A DNA stretch of 64,000 nt from Rikenellaceae bacterium (GTDB lineage Bacteria > Bacteroidota > Bacteroidia > Bacteroidales > Rikenellaceae): contig SUZG01000001.1 in the NCBI GenBank assembly GCA_015060015.1, positions 87,605 through 151,604 on the forward strand. Direction: 5' to 3'. Shown piece by piece: positions 8,386 through 16,644 of this stretch; the first letter of the stretch is position 1; each line of letters begins with the position of its first letter. Under the pieces are notes generated by a model that saw only the letters and a program-made list of their open reading frames with translations, was not told the origin of the DNA and did not search any database. The position numbers and the translations under genes are program-made.

Positions 8386-8832
8386 ATGGTACGATATTAC
8401 ACAGATGATTGTGCCTATCGCCTGCACAACAAACGCCTTATAGCCAAATGGTTACGGGCGGTTGCCGAGGCCGAGGGCTACACGCTTGGCGATGTGACAT
8501 ACATATTCTGCTCGTCGGCGGTACACCGCAAGATGAACATCGACTTCATCGGCCACGACTACTTCACCGATGTCATCACCTTCGATTACAGCGACCGACG
8601 GGGTAGCGGGGTAGTGTCGGGCGATGTATTTATAGATGTGGAGACCGTGAGGGACAACGCCCGCATATATGGGGCTACGGCCCGTCAGGAGATGCATAGG
8701 GTAGTAGTGCACGGCCTGCTGCACCTCTGCGGACAGAAGGACAAGACGCCCCGCACCGAGAAGCAGATGCACCGCAAGGAGGATAAGTATCTGGCACTGC
8801 TTGACGAAATGGCACAGGAACAGGAGAATTAA
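8386..8832 (+). CDS. ybeY: Endoribonuclease YbeY (16S rRNA maturation)
   Basis: A 148-residue UPF0054 metalloprotein that acts in 3' maturation of 16S rRNA and ribosome quality control. The signature HGLLHLCGQKDKT (about 110-122) holds the first two His ligands; the third position, usually His, is not His here, with Asp/Lys instead. I recall this as the usual Bacteroidota form, not damage. The upstream segment DYFTDVITFDY is also family-typical. Start at the ATG 8386. Only 5 nt separate it from mnmG, so they are probably co-transcribed. Confidence 0.93.
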   Translation: MVRYYTDDCAYRLHNKRLIAKWLRAVAEAEGYTLGDVTYIFCSSAVHRKMNIDFIGHDYFTDVITFDYSDRRGSGVVSGDVFIDVETVRDNARIYGATARQEMHRVVVHGLLHLCGQKDKTPRTEKQMHRKEDKYLALLDEMAQEQEN

Positions 8833-8837
8833 ACAAT

Positions 8838-10745
8838 ATGGCTTTGAGTCAGAAAAATAACGACCTCTACGACTACGACATTATCGTCGTGGGAGCCGGT
8901 CACGCAGGATGTGAAGCAGCTTCGGCGGCGGCACGTCTTGGCTCACGCACGCTGCTCCTGACGATGGATATGACCAAGATAGCCTCAATGTCGTGCAACC
9001 CCGCCGTTGGAGGTGTCGCCAAAGGTCAGATTGTCAGGGAGATAGACGCTTTGGGCGGAAAGATGGGTGTCATCACCGACCGCTCGACCATACAGTTCCG
9101 TATGCTCAACCTCTCGAAGGGTGCGGCGATGTGGAGTCCGCGAGCACAGTGCGACAAGGAGCACTTCTCGCAGCTGTGGCGACGGGAGTTGGAGAACACC
9201 GACAACCTCTTCATCTGGCAGGATGCGGCCGATGGTCTTTTGTTTGACACTACGGGGCAACAGCCTCGCATTGTGGGAGTTACGACGCGTATGGGTGTTC
9301 GTTTTACCGCCCGAGCCGTCATACTCACCTCCGGCACATTCCTCGGAGGCCTGATGCACTGCGGAGCCAGCAACGCCGAGGGAGGTCGTGCGGGAGATGC
9401 CGCCTCACACGGCATCACCGAGGCCCTTGTGGCTCTCGGCTTCGAGGCGGGACGAATGAAAACGGGCACTCCGGCACGCATCGACGGCCGCACGATAGAC
9501 TTTTCACAATTAGAGATTCAGGAGGGCGATGCAAAGCCTTCAAAATTCTCGTTCTCGGCTGATACAGAGGCTGTTACGGAGCAGAAGCCGTGTTATTTGG
9601 TCTATACCTCGGCAGAGGTACACGCCACCTTGCGTGAGGGTTTTCACCTCTCGCCACTCTTCAATGGCACGATTCACGGCATAGGGCCGCGTTACTGTCC
9701 GAGCATCGAGGACAAGCTGCGTACCTTCGCCGACAAGGAGCAGCACCAGCTATTCCTTGAGCCTGAGGGTCGCAACACCAACGAATATTATATCAACGGC
9801 TTCTCGTCGTCGCTGCCACAGGAGGTGCAGCTCGCTGCCCTGCGAAAAATCAAAGGCTTGGAGCAGGCACACGTCTATCGCCCGGGCTATGCTATTGAGT
9901 ATGATTACTTTCCACCCACGCAGCTGCGTCACTCTATGGAGACCAAGCTGGTGGAAAACCTCTACTTTGCGGGTCAGATAAACGGCACTACGGGCTACGA
10001 GGAGGCCGCAGCACAGGGTCTTATGGCGGGAATAAACTCGCATCGCAAGTTGCAGGGCGAGGCTCCCATCGTGTTGCAACGCGACGAGGCGTATATAGGA
10101 GTGCTGATTGACGACCTTGTGACGAAGGGTGTCGATGAGCCGTATCGTATGTTTACCTCGCGTGCCGAGTACCGCATACTGCTCCGACAAGATAATGCCG
10201 ACCTGCGACTCACACCCAAAGGACGCGAAATAGGTCTTGTGTCGGATAAAAACTGGGAAAAATTCGTCGAAAAAAAATCACTTGTATTTTCGCTTATTTC
10301 GTTTGCTCACGAGCAGAGCATCAAAATATCGGAAATTGAAGGCTATCTGAAAACGCACAATTTTGAGCCTTTGAAGCAGGGTAGCAAGCTCTATTCACTC
10401 ATCGCACGCAACGAATTTTCGCTTTTGGATATGGCTCGCGAGGTGCCGCGACTCAAACGATTTGTCGAGGAGAAGGGCATAACCGACGAGATTTTGGAGC
10501 AGGCCGAGATACAGATTAAGTATAAAGGATACATCGAACGCGAAAAATTGTTAGCCGAGAAGCTGCATCGTCTGGAAAATATAATCATTCCCGACGGTTT
10601 TGACTTTATGGCGATGAACGCCCTGACCATCGAGGCTCGCCAGAAACTGACGAAGATTCGTCCGCAGACGATAGGGCAGGCATCGCGTATTCCGGGCGTC
10701 AGCCCCGCCGATATAAATGTGCTGCTGATAAAGTTCGGAAGATAG
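8838..10745 (+). CDS. mnmG: tRNA uridine-34 modification enzyme MnmG (GidA)
   Basis: A 635-residue FAD enzyme that, with MnmE, adds the carboxymethylaminomethyl group to U34 of certain tRNAs. The Rossmann motif GAGHAGCEAA lies at about 18-27. The family blocks SCNPAVGGVAKGQIVREIDALGG (about 52-74), GTFLGGLMHCG and MKTGTPARIDGRT follow, and the C-terminal helical domain ends with SRIPGVSPADINVLLI. Length is normal. Gene order puts it 3.5 kb from the candidate origin; gidA is often origin-proximal in bacteria. A strong bidirectional terminator lies directly downstream. Confidence 0.98.
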   Translation: MALSQKNNDLYDYDIIVVGAGHAGCEAASAAARLGSRTLLLTMDMTKIASMSCNPAVGGVAKGQIVREIDALGGKMGVITDRSTIQFRMLNLSKGAAMWSPRAQCDKEHFSQLWRRELENTDNLFIWQDAADGLLFDTTGQQPRIVGVTTRMGVRFTARAVILTSGTFLGGLMHCGASNAEGGRAGDAASHGITEALVALGFEAGRMKTGTPARIDGRTIDFSQLEIQEGDAKPSKFSFSADTEAVTEQKPCYLVYTSAEVHATLREGFHLSPLFNGTIHGIGPRYCPSIEDKLRTFADKEQHQLFLEPEGRNTNEYYINGFSSSLPQEVQLAALRKIKGLEQAHVYRPGYAIEYDYFPPTQLRHSMETKLVENLYFAGQINGTTGYEEAAAQGLMAGINSHRKLQGEAPIVLQRDEAYIGVLIDDLVTKGVDEPYRMFTSRAEYRILLRQDNADLRLTPKGREIGLVSDKNWEKFVEKKSLVFSLISFAHEQSIKISEIEGYLKTHNFEPLKQGSKLYSLIARNEFSLLDMAREVPRLKRFVEEKGITDEILEQAEIQIKYKGYIEREKLLAEKLHRLENIIIPDGFDFMAMNALTIEARQKLTKIRPQTIGQASRIPGVSPADINVLLIKFGR

Positions 10746-10754
10746 TTTTAAATT

Positions 10755-10792
10755 AAATAAAATCCCACTTTTTTTTGAGTGGGATTTTATTT
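10755..10792. terminator. Bidirectional intrinsic terminator between mnmG and ilvE
   Basis: A perfect 15-bp stem, AAATAAAATCCCACT (10755-10769) against AGTGGGATTTTATTT (10778-10792), with an 8-base loop. A/T-rich flanks make it usable from both sides: it ends mnmG on the plus strand and backs up ilvE on the minus strand. Confidence 0.88.
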
Positions 10793-10793
10793 A

Positions 10794-10809
10794 TGTTCCA
10801 CGTGGAACA
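10794..10809. other. parS: parS-like centromere site (perfect 16-bp palindrome)
   Basis: TGTTCCACGTGGAACA is a perfect palindrome that differs from the widespread parS consensus TGTTTCACGTGAAACA only by a symmetric pair of bases. ParB/Spo0J binds such sites near chromosomal origins and spreads to organise segregation. It lies between two bidirectional terminators, free of coding constraint, 3.5 kb from the DnaA-box cluster at 14.2-14.8 kb. A near-identical site occurs in ilvE. parA and parB are not in this window, so ParB binding is inferred. Confidence 0.78.
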
Positions 10810-10812
10810 CAA

Positions 10813-10844
10813 AAAAATAGGGCTGATAATTCAGCCCTATTTTT
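10813..10844. terminator. Second bidirectional terminator, next to ilvE
   Basis: A perfect 14-bp stem, AAAAATAGGGCTGA (10813-10826) against TCAGCCCTATTTTT (10831-10844), with the tetraloop TAAT. On the minus strand it ends ilvE 15 nt after its stop codon, with a U-run from the A-run at 10811-10817. With the terminator at 10755 it isolates the parS-like site from transcription on both sides. Confidence 0.88.
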
Positions 10845-10859
10845 ATGAATATCAAACAC

Positions 10860-11873
10860 TTACTCTACAACCATTGTCCAGCCGAACTTATCCTCGGCAC
10901 GGCCGTACTGGATGTCCTGCAAGCGGTTATACAACTCAATACAAGTCTTTCCTACCTCGCTGCCATAGGTTACCATAGTGCCATTGTCGAGGTCAAACAC
11001 CGACTCAATAGGCGAGATAACAGCCGCCGTACCGCAAGCTCCGGCCTCCTCAAAAGTAGGCAACTCCGATACAGGGATAGGACGCTGCTCAACCTTCAAG
11101 CCCATATCCTCTGCCAACACACGCAAACTCTTGTTGGTGATAGAGGGCAGAATTGAGGGCGAGATGGGTGTTACATAGGTGCCATTCTTGATGCCGAAGA
11201 AGTTCGCTGCACCACACTCCTCGATGTAGTTATGCTCGGCAGCATCGACATACAACACATTTGAATAGCCCATATCGTGAGCCTTCTGACCCGACTTGAT
11301 GCTGGCTGCGTAGTTACCGCCCACTTTCACATCACCTGTTCCACGTGGAGCAGCACGGTCCTGTTCGCGGTCGATAACAACCTTGATAGTCTTCATTCCA
11401 CCCTTGAAATAGGGTCCTACGGGCGAGCAGAAGATAATCAACATAGCCTCCGGTGACGCCTTGACACCAAGACCCACCTTTGTACCGATGAGGGTAGGGC
11501 GGAGATAGAGTGCAGCACCTGACTCATAGGGAGGTACATACTCCATATTACGACGAACAACCTCACAGCAAGCCTCAATAAAGAGCTCAACGGGAGGCTC
11601 CGGCAAGCACAGCTTACGGGCAGAAGCCTGCAAGCGTTTGCCATTCTCCTCGGGACGGAAAAGGCGTACCTTACCATCCACACCACGGAAAGCCTTCATA
11701 CCCTCGAAAGCCTCCAAGCCATAATGCAGGCACGATGTGGCCATGTGCATAGGGATATACTCGTCAGAGGTATATTCCAGCGGACTCCACTTGCCGTCCT
11801 TAAATGTTGTACGGGCATTCACATCTGAGCCGTAATAGTCAAAACCCAAAGATTTCCAATCTAAGTTTTTCAT
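10860..11873 (-). CDS. ilvE: Branched-chain amino acid aminotransferase
   Basis: A 337-residue fold-type IV PLP enzyme that makes Leu, Ile and Val from their 2-oxo acids with glutamate. The PLP-lysine lies in GGNYAASIKSGQKAH (about 196-210). The glycine-rich GTAAVISPI and the motif YIEECGAANFF are typical of the long BCAT subfamily. The start ATG at 11873 gives the usual N-terminus (MKNLDWKSLGFDYY). It is transcribed from the minus strand, 77 nt after metG, and ends at a strong terminator. A parS-like palindrome (11337-11352) is embedded in the codons for A-P-R-G-T. Confidence 0.96.
   Translation of the reverse strand: MKNLDWKSLGFDYYGSDVNARTTFKDGKWSPLEYTSDEYIPMHMATSCLHYGLEAFEGMKAFRGVDGKVRLFRPEENGKRLQASARKLCLPEPPVELFIEACCEVVRRNMEYVPPYESGAALYLRPTLIGTKVGLGVKASPEAMLIIFCSPVGPYFKGGMKTIKVVIDREQDRAAPRGTGDVKVGGNYAASIKSGQKAHDMGYSNVLYVDAAEHNYIEECGAANFFGIKNGTYVTPISPSILPSITNKSLRVLAEDMGLKVEQRPIPVSELPTFEEAGACGTAAVISPIESVFDLDNGTMVTYGSEVGKTCIELYNRLQDIQYGRAEDKFGWTMVVE
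11337..11352. other. parS: Second parS-like site, inside ilvE
   Basis: TGTTCCACGTGGAGCA matches the perfect site at 10794-10809 in 15 of 16 positions and lies 543 bp away. It is coding sequence, so the match is constrained by the protein. Two such sites in 560 bp near a DnaA-box cluster still suggest ParB loading sites. Confidence 0.6.
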
Positions 11874-11950
11874 TATCAGTTAGTTTTATTTGCAATAAAG
11901 TTTATAAGGTTGGTTAAGTTTCAATATTAGGTTGTAGTATATTGCAAAAA

Positions 11951-13996
11951 CTATCCTACAATTGCACCATTATTTGTCTTATGTTCGGGGGCGAGCAACT
12001 CTAACTTACCCGACGCATCCTCGGCCATAAGAATCATACCATTCGAGGTGATGCCCTTCAACTCGCGGGGAGCAAGGTTTACAAGCACAAGTACCTGACG
12101 ACCAACGAGTTCCTCGGGTGTGAAGTGCTCGGCAATACCCGACACAATGGTACGCTTATCGATTCCCGTATCGACCGTCAGCTTCAACAGCTTCTTCGTC
12201 TTGGCGACCTTCTCGGCAGCAAGAATCGTCGATACGCGTATATCCATCTTCTGGAAATCGTCATACGAGCACTCCGCCTTCTGGTCGGTGACATGCTCGG
12301 CAGCGGCAGCAGCAGCGTTGGCTGCCTTGATATCGGCTAACTTCTTCAACTGTGCCTCAATGACATCATCCTCAATCTTCTCAAACAAAAGCTCCGGCTT
12401 ACCAATCACATGGCCCGCCTCAACCAAATCCATAGCACCCAGACGCTGCCAACTCAACTTATTGATATTCAACATTTTGAGTATCTTTTCAGCGGTAAAA
12501 GGCATAAACGGCTCAATAGCCACAGCCACATTCGCCGTAATCTGCAACGCTATATTCAAAATGGTCTTCACGCGTTCAGGGTCGGTCTTGACAACCTTCC
12601 ACGGCTCGGTGTCGGCCAGATACTTATTTCCTATGCGGGCGAAGTTCATCGCATCCTTCAATGCCTCGCGGAAGCGATAACTCTCGATATTTGCCTCCAA
12701 AGAGCCTCTAATTCCGCCTAACTCATTAATGGTGGCAATATCATACGCCGTGAGTGTTCCAAGCGAAGGAACGGCCCCATTATAGTATTTCTGCGTAAGC
12801 ACCAAGGCACGATTGACAAAGTTACCGAGGATAGCCACCAGCTCGTTGTTGTTGCGAGCCTGATAATCCTTCCAAGTAAAGTCGTTATCCTTCGTCTCGG
12901 GTGCGTTGGCACACAGCACATAACGCAGCACATCCTCCTTGCCGGGGAACTCGTCGAGGTACTCGTGCAACCACACAGCCCAGTTCTTCGAGGTCGAAAT
13001 CTTGTCGCCCTCCAAGTTCAGGAACTCGTTTGCCGGCACATTCTCGGGCAGGATATACTCGCCGTGAGCCTTCAACATCGACGGGAAGACGATGCAGTGG
13101 AAGACGATATTATCCTTACCGATGAAGTGCACCATCTTGGTATCCTTACTCTTCCAGTATTTCTCCCAGTCGGATGTAAGGTCCTTTGTAGCAGATATAT
13201 AGCCGATAGGAGCATCAAACCATACATACAACACCTTACCCTCAGCACCCTCAACCGGCACGGGGATACCCCAGTCCAGGTCGCGGCTTACGGCACGCGG
13301 CTGCAAGCCCAGATCGAGCCACGACTTACACTGACCATAAACATTCGATTTCCACTCCTTGTGACCCTCTAAAATCCACTTACGCAGGAAGCCGTCATAC
13401 TTATTCAGCGGCAAGTACCAATGCGATGTCTGACGCTTCACCGGCACAGCACCAGAAACCGTAGAGTGTGGGTTTATAAGCTCGTCGGGCGAGAGCGTAG
13501 AGCCACATTTCTCGCACTGGTCACCGTAGGCACCCTCACTCTGACAGTGGGGGCAGGTTCCCACAATGTAGCGGTCGGCGAGGAAGGTCTTTGCCTCCTC
13601 GTCGTAGTACTGCTCCGAGGTCTGCTCGATGAACTTACCCTTGTCGTAGAGCTTGCGGAAGAACTCCGAAGCTGTCACGCGGTGCGTGGGTGACGATGTA
13701 CGCGAATATATATCAAACGACATACCCAGACGCTTGAAGGCATCCTTGATAATCTCGTGATAGCGGTCCACCACCTGCTGCGGAGTGATACCCTCCTTGC
13801 GGGCTTTGATAGTGATGGGCACGCCGTGCTCGTCGCTACCGCACACCGAAATCACATCGTGACCATTCAGACGCAGATAGCGTGCATAGATGTCGGAAGG
13901 CACATATACACCTGCCAGATGGCCGATATGTACGGGACCATTGGCGTAGGGTAGTGCCGAAGTTATAAGATAACGTTTGAACTCTCTTTTTGACAT
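11951..13996 (-). CDS. metG: Methionine-tRNA ligase with C-terminal tRNA-binding domain
   Basis: A 681-residue class I synthetase. The HIGH motif is in [12 protein letters not shown] (about 20-31) and the KMSKS equivalent is [10 protein letters not shown] (about 336-345). A CxxC pair zinc knuckle ([17 protein letters not shown], about 147-163) stabilises the connective domain. The last ~110 residues form an EMAP/Trbp111-like tRNA-binding domain ([13 protein letters not shown] and [13 protein letters not shown]), as in the dimeric E. coli type. An Ala-rich linker (about 555-570) precedes it. The start ATG lies 27 nt downstream of a near-consensus -7 box. It is the first leftward gene next to the candidate origin. 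Confidence 0.98.
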   Translation of the reverse strand: MSKREFKRYLITSALPYANGPVHIGHLAGVYVPSDIYARYLRLNGHDVISVCGSDEHGVPITIKARKEGITPQQVVDRYHEIIKDAFKRLGMSFDIYSRTSSPTHRVTASEFFRKLYDKGKFIEQTSEQYYDEEAKTFLADRYIVGTCPHCQSEGAYGDQCEKCGSTLSPDELINPHSTVSGAVPVKRQTSHWYLPLNKYDGFLRKWILEGHKEWKSNVYGQCKSWLDLGLQPRAVSRDLDWGIPVPVEGAEGKVLYVWFDAPIGYISATKDLTSDWEKYWKSKDTKMVHFIGKDNIVFHCIVFPSMLKAHGEYILPENVPANEFLNLEGDKISTSKNWAVWLHEYLDEFPGKEDVLRYVLCANAPETKDNDFTWKDYQARNNNELVAILGNFVNRALVLTQKYYNGAVPSLGTLTAYDIATINELGGIRGSLEANIESYRFREALKDAMNFARIGNKYLADTEPWKVVKTDPERVKTILNIALQITANVAVAIEPFMPFTAEKILKMLNINKLSWQRLGAMDLVEAGHVIGKPELLFEKIEDDVIEAQLKKLADIKAANAAAAAAEHVTDQKAECSYDDFQKMDIRVSTILAAEKVAKTKKLLKLTVDTGIDKRTIVSGIAEHFTPEELVGRQVLVLVNLAPRELKGITSNGMILMAEDASGKLELLAPEHKTNNGAIVG

Positions 13997-14022
13997 AGGT
14001 ATATAACATTTCTAATATGAAA

Positions 14023-14054
14023 CAAAAATACAATATTTTATTTCTATTAGGAAA
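14023..14054 (-). promoter_or_regulatory. Probable metG promoter
   Basis: On the minus strand, TTTC (14054-14051), 20 bases, TATTTTTG (14030-14023). The -7 box is a full match; the -33 box has three of four bases. Spacing to the metG ATG is short, about 27 nt from the -7 box. Confidence 0.5.
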
Positions 14055-14147
14055 CTTTTCGGGAAAAATTATTTTAATTATTCTGTTTCGGTCAAAAGAA
14101 GAGAAAAGAAGAGCTTTCCCGATACGCCCATACTTTATTACTCTTTT

Positions 14148-14237
14148 AGAGAATTTAGGGAATTTAGGGACTACGCAAAAGCATCCTTAACTTCCCTAAA
14201 CTCCCTAATTTCCTTAAATTCCCTATACTCCCTAATC
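14148..14237. repeat. Dispersed 9-nt-unit hairpin repeat, copy R2 (origin flank)
   Basis: The left arm is GAATTTAGG twice plus GA (14151-14170). The loop contains CTACGCAAAAGC. The right arm is five 9-mers of the type TCCCTAAAC (14193-14237). It lies at the left edge of the candidate origin, between metG and the first DnaA-box-like site. Confidence 0.7.
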
Positions 14238-14244
14238 AAAAAGC

Positions 14245-14770
14245 CATCCGAAAATTTTCCGGCGACTTATCAACAAGCGTTTATTAATATTATTTTATTC
14301 TTTTTATAAATATACTTATAAATATAATAATATATATGCTTGTTAATTGTGTCGATAACTTTTTTGAAATATTTTTTTCGACAAAATTTCTTCTCGCAGA
14401 TTAACTTTTCATCTCCGAAGAAAAACCCTGCAACTCGTTGATAAGACCCGTTTTATTCCTCGTCGCCGAGGGTGGAAAAAATATTTGCTGACAACTTGTA
14501 AACCACTTTATCAACACCCCGAAAACGACTTTTTATCATCAATCGACCCTCGAAAAAAGTGGATAATTGTGGTAATAACTTTTAATAAAAACCTGCATAA
14601 ATATTTCACTATTCACAACCATCTTTCATTATCAGAGAGTTGCTTTTTTTACGGTTTTTTTCTGAAAAAAGTTTTCAATATTTATCATCAGTTTGTCATA
14701 CAACTTATCAACACTTTTCAGCCACTTTTTGACAACTTTTCGGCTATATCAACAACCGAAATCGCTGCTG
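14245..14770. other. oriC: Candidate chromosomal replication origin (oriC)
   Basis: A gene-free AT-rich stretch with three identical DnaA-box-like nonamers TTATCAACA in the same orientation (14267-14275, 14508-14516, 14705-14713). Single-mismatch relatives: ATATCAACA (14746-14754), TTATCATCA (14533-14541, 14682-14690), and on the minus strand TTATCAACG (14444-14436) and TTATCCACT (14566-14558). A nearly pure A/T block (14281-14338) could be the unwinding element. Parallel evidence: parS-like palindromes at 10.8 and 11.3 kb, and top-strand base skew that is C-rich to the left (TPR, metG lines I counted) and G-rich to the right (comEC, amidohydrolase). The box differs from the usual TTATCCACA by one base. 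DnaA binding and exact borders are inferred. Confidence 0.72.
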
Positions 14771-14777
14771 AAAACAT

Positions 14778-15353
14778 CTACTTTTTCAGCCACGCCACTA
14801 ACTTTGCTATGGCTCGTCCGCGATGCGATATGGCATTCTTCTGCTCCGGAGCCATCTCGGCAAACGAGCAGTCGTAACCCTCAGGGCGAAACAACGGGTC
14901 GTAGCCAAAGCCACCCTCGCCCTGCTCCTCTCGGAGTATCTCGCCACGCACGATACCCTCAAAGAGATGCTCCTTGCCACCTGTGATGAGAGCCATAGCT
15001 GTTCGGAACTGTGCCTTGCGGTTGCTCTTGCCCTTCATATTTTTCAGCAGCAGACGCTTGTTGGCCTCGTCGTCGTGACCCTCCGCAGTGGCGTAGCGTG
15101 CCGAACGAACACCCGGCTCACCGCCCAACGCCTCCACTTCGAGGCCCGTATCGTCGGCAAAGCAGTCGAGGCCCGTACGCTGAAATATATATCGAGCCTT
15201 CTGCAAGGCGTTACCTTCCAGCGTGGGCTGCTCCTCGGGAATATCCTCCACGATGCCGCACTCACGCGGCGTCACAACCTCAAACTCCTCGCCCAGCAAC
15301 TGCTGCACCTCGCGAAGCTTATGCTGATTGTTTGTCGCAAAAACTATTTTCAT
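14778..15353 (-). CDS. rdgB: dITP/XTP pyrophosphatase (HAM1/RdgB)
   Basis: A 191-residue enzyme that hydrolyses non-canonical purine nucleoside triphosphates (ITP, XTP, dITP) and keeps them out of DNA. The N-terminal substrate motif FATNNQHKLREVQ (about 4-16), the catalytic FADDTGLEVEALGG (about 67-80) and GGFGYDPLF (about 147-155) are all intact. The stop lies 24 nt from the last DnaA-box-like site of the candidate origin. The ATG is at 15353. The gene downstream of a lipoprotein on the same strand may share its transcript (42-nt gap). Confidence 0.96.
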   Translation of the reverse strand: MKIVFATNNQHKLREVQQLLGEEFEVVTPRECGIVEDIPEEQPTLEGNALQKARYIFQRTGLDCFADDTGLEVEALGGEPGVRSARYATAEGHDDEANKRLLLKNMKGKSNRKAQFRTAMALITGGKEHLFEGIVRGEILREEQGEGGFGYDPLFRPEGYDCSFAEMAPEQKNAISHRGRAIAKLVAWLKK

Positions 15354-15395
15354 ATATTGTTTTTTTCGTTGTTAATCTATTTGTAATATGACTCT

Positions 15396-16592
15396 TTAAT
15401 ATTCTCTACGGTATTCGCCGGCTCGTATTTTTTTATACTTGTTGCCAAACACGTCATAGTAATAACCATCACTTCCCTCTGTCAGTCCGGAACCATCGTA
15501 TGTAGGGCCTACTACGTAAAAATTACTCTCACTATCATCGTTGGACGAGTTGTAGGCGAGTCCCGTAAATCCACAAATAACCATATATATAATAAACACC
15601 AGACCCGACAGCTGGCTCAAAAGGAGAGAGGATACGACCTGCATAGGAACATATATAACGCCTAAAAAAGCCGTCACAGCACCAAAGATAAGCGGTATGG
15701 AGATAATCTCCACGATGTAACCCCACCACTCGGTATCGCCATCTTCATACAAGCGTTTGATTCTAAATGCTCTCTTTATCAGGAAATAGATAAAGAAGAG
15801 AATGTAGAGGAATATGAGGAACTTGAAGAAAAAGTCTGCCAGATAGTGGAAAAACGCTACACCAAAATATGTGAGGCTTATACCTATGGTCGTTGCTATG
15901 CAATATCTGAATGTAAAGTTATGACCGACAAACTTTCCTATGGAGGCCGTAATGGCCATCGTCATACATACAACCAGAGCAAGCATACCCAGCAAGATGA
16001 TAAGACGAGCCAGGAAGCCGTCTATATCTTCGAAGCCGTACAGATGTGTGGCAAAAGCCATCCACAGACCAAAAGGAGCATACGCAATCAGTCCAAAGAG
16101 CTGAAAGCCTAACGGTACATCCACATCCGCTATGCCATAAAAGACGGCAATACCTATCGCAATAAGGATTGCGAAACGCCAGAATGAGACCTTTTTCATT
16201 GGGAATGCCGCCACATATTTCTTTGCGACAGAGTCGTATTTTTCGTCTAAATCGGGGACTATCTTCTGATTGTATTCACTACGCAACCGGCTGGAATGAG
16301 TGATGATGGTTGTCTCTTTTTTGACATACTTATTATTTATGTAGCCGGTGGTTCTCAATCCGGACATAAAAGTACTTGTCCAGTTTTTCGACTCCGTACT
16401 GGGCAAATAGAGTTCGGTACCCACCTTTACTTTTGATATGACCTTCGAGCCGGGCAAGGTGTCTTTCATTACATTTGCATACTTGCAATTGACGATGGTG
16501 TATGTGTGCACAACCCTGTCTTCGGCTGGGGAGCAGGCTAAAAACAGCGACGACACAAACGATAATAGAACAAGCGAGAAAAATCGTCTCAT
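15396..16592 (-). CDS. Lipoprotein with SH3-like domain and multi-span membrane region
   Basis: A 398-residue hypothetical protein with an unusual layout: lipobox LFLAC (Cys20), an SH3-like beta segment (about 30-95, with VGTELYLPS and GYINNKYV), then about seven hydrophobic spans (about 135-350), and a hydrophilic Gly/Tyr-rich tail (about 355-398). SH3-type domains of this kind often bind peptidoglycan. A lipid anchor before a polytopic membrane region is odd, and the Cys could lie in a simple signal anchor instead. It starts 52 nt after the symporter's... upstream neighbour on the minus strand is the symporter gene, whose stop is at 16645, so the two are probably co-transcribed. Function unknown. 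Confidence 0.68.
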   Translation of the reverse strand: MRRFFSLVLLSFVSSLFLACSPAEDRVVHTYTIVNCKYANVMKDTLPGSKVISKVKVGTELYLPSTESKNWTSTFMSGLRTTGYINNKYVKKETTIITHSSRLRSEYNQKIVPDLDEKYDSVAKKYVAAFPMKKVSFWRFAILIAIGIAVFYGIADVDVPLGFQLFGLIAYAPFGLWMAFATHLYGFEDIDGFLARLIILLGMLALVVCMTMAITASIGKFVGHNFTFRYCIATTIGISLTYFGVAFFHYLADFFFKFLIFLYILFFIYFLIKRAFRIKRLYEDGDTEWWGYIVEIISIPLIFGAVTAFLGVIYVPMQVVSSLLLSQLSGLVFIIYMVICGFTGLAYNSSNDDSESNFYVVGPTYDGSGLTEGSDGYYYDVFGNKYKKIRAGEYRREY

Positions 16593-16644
16593 AGTACAGA
16601 GGTTTATGGGTTAATAATTAGAGCCGTTTCTTTTACGGCGGTGT

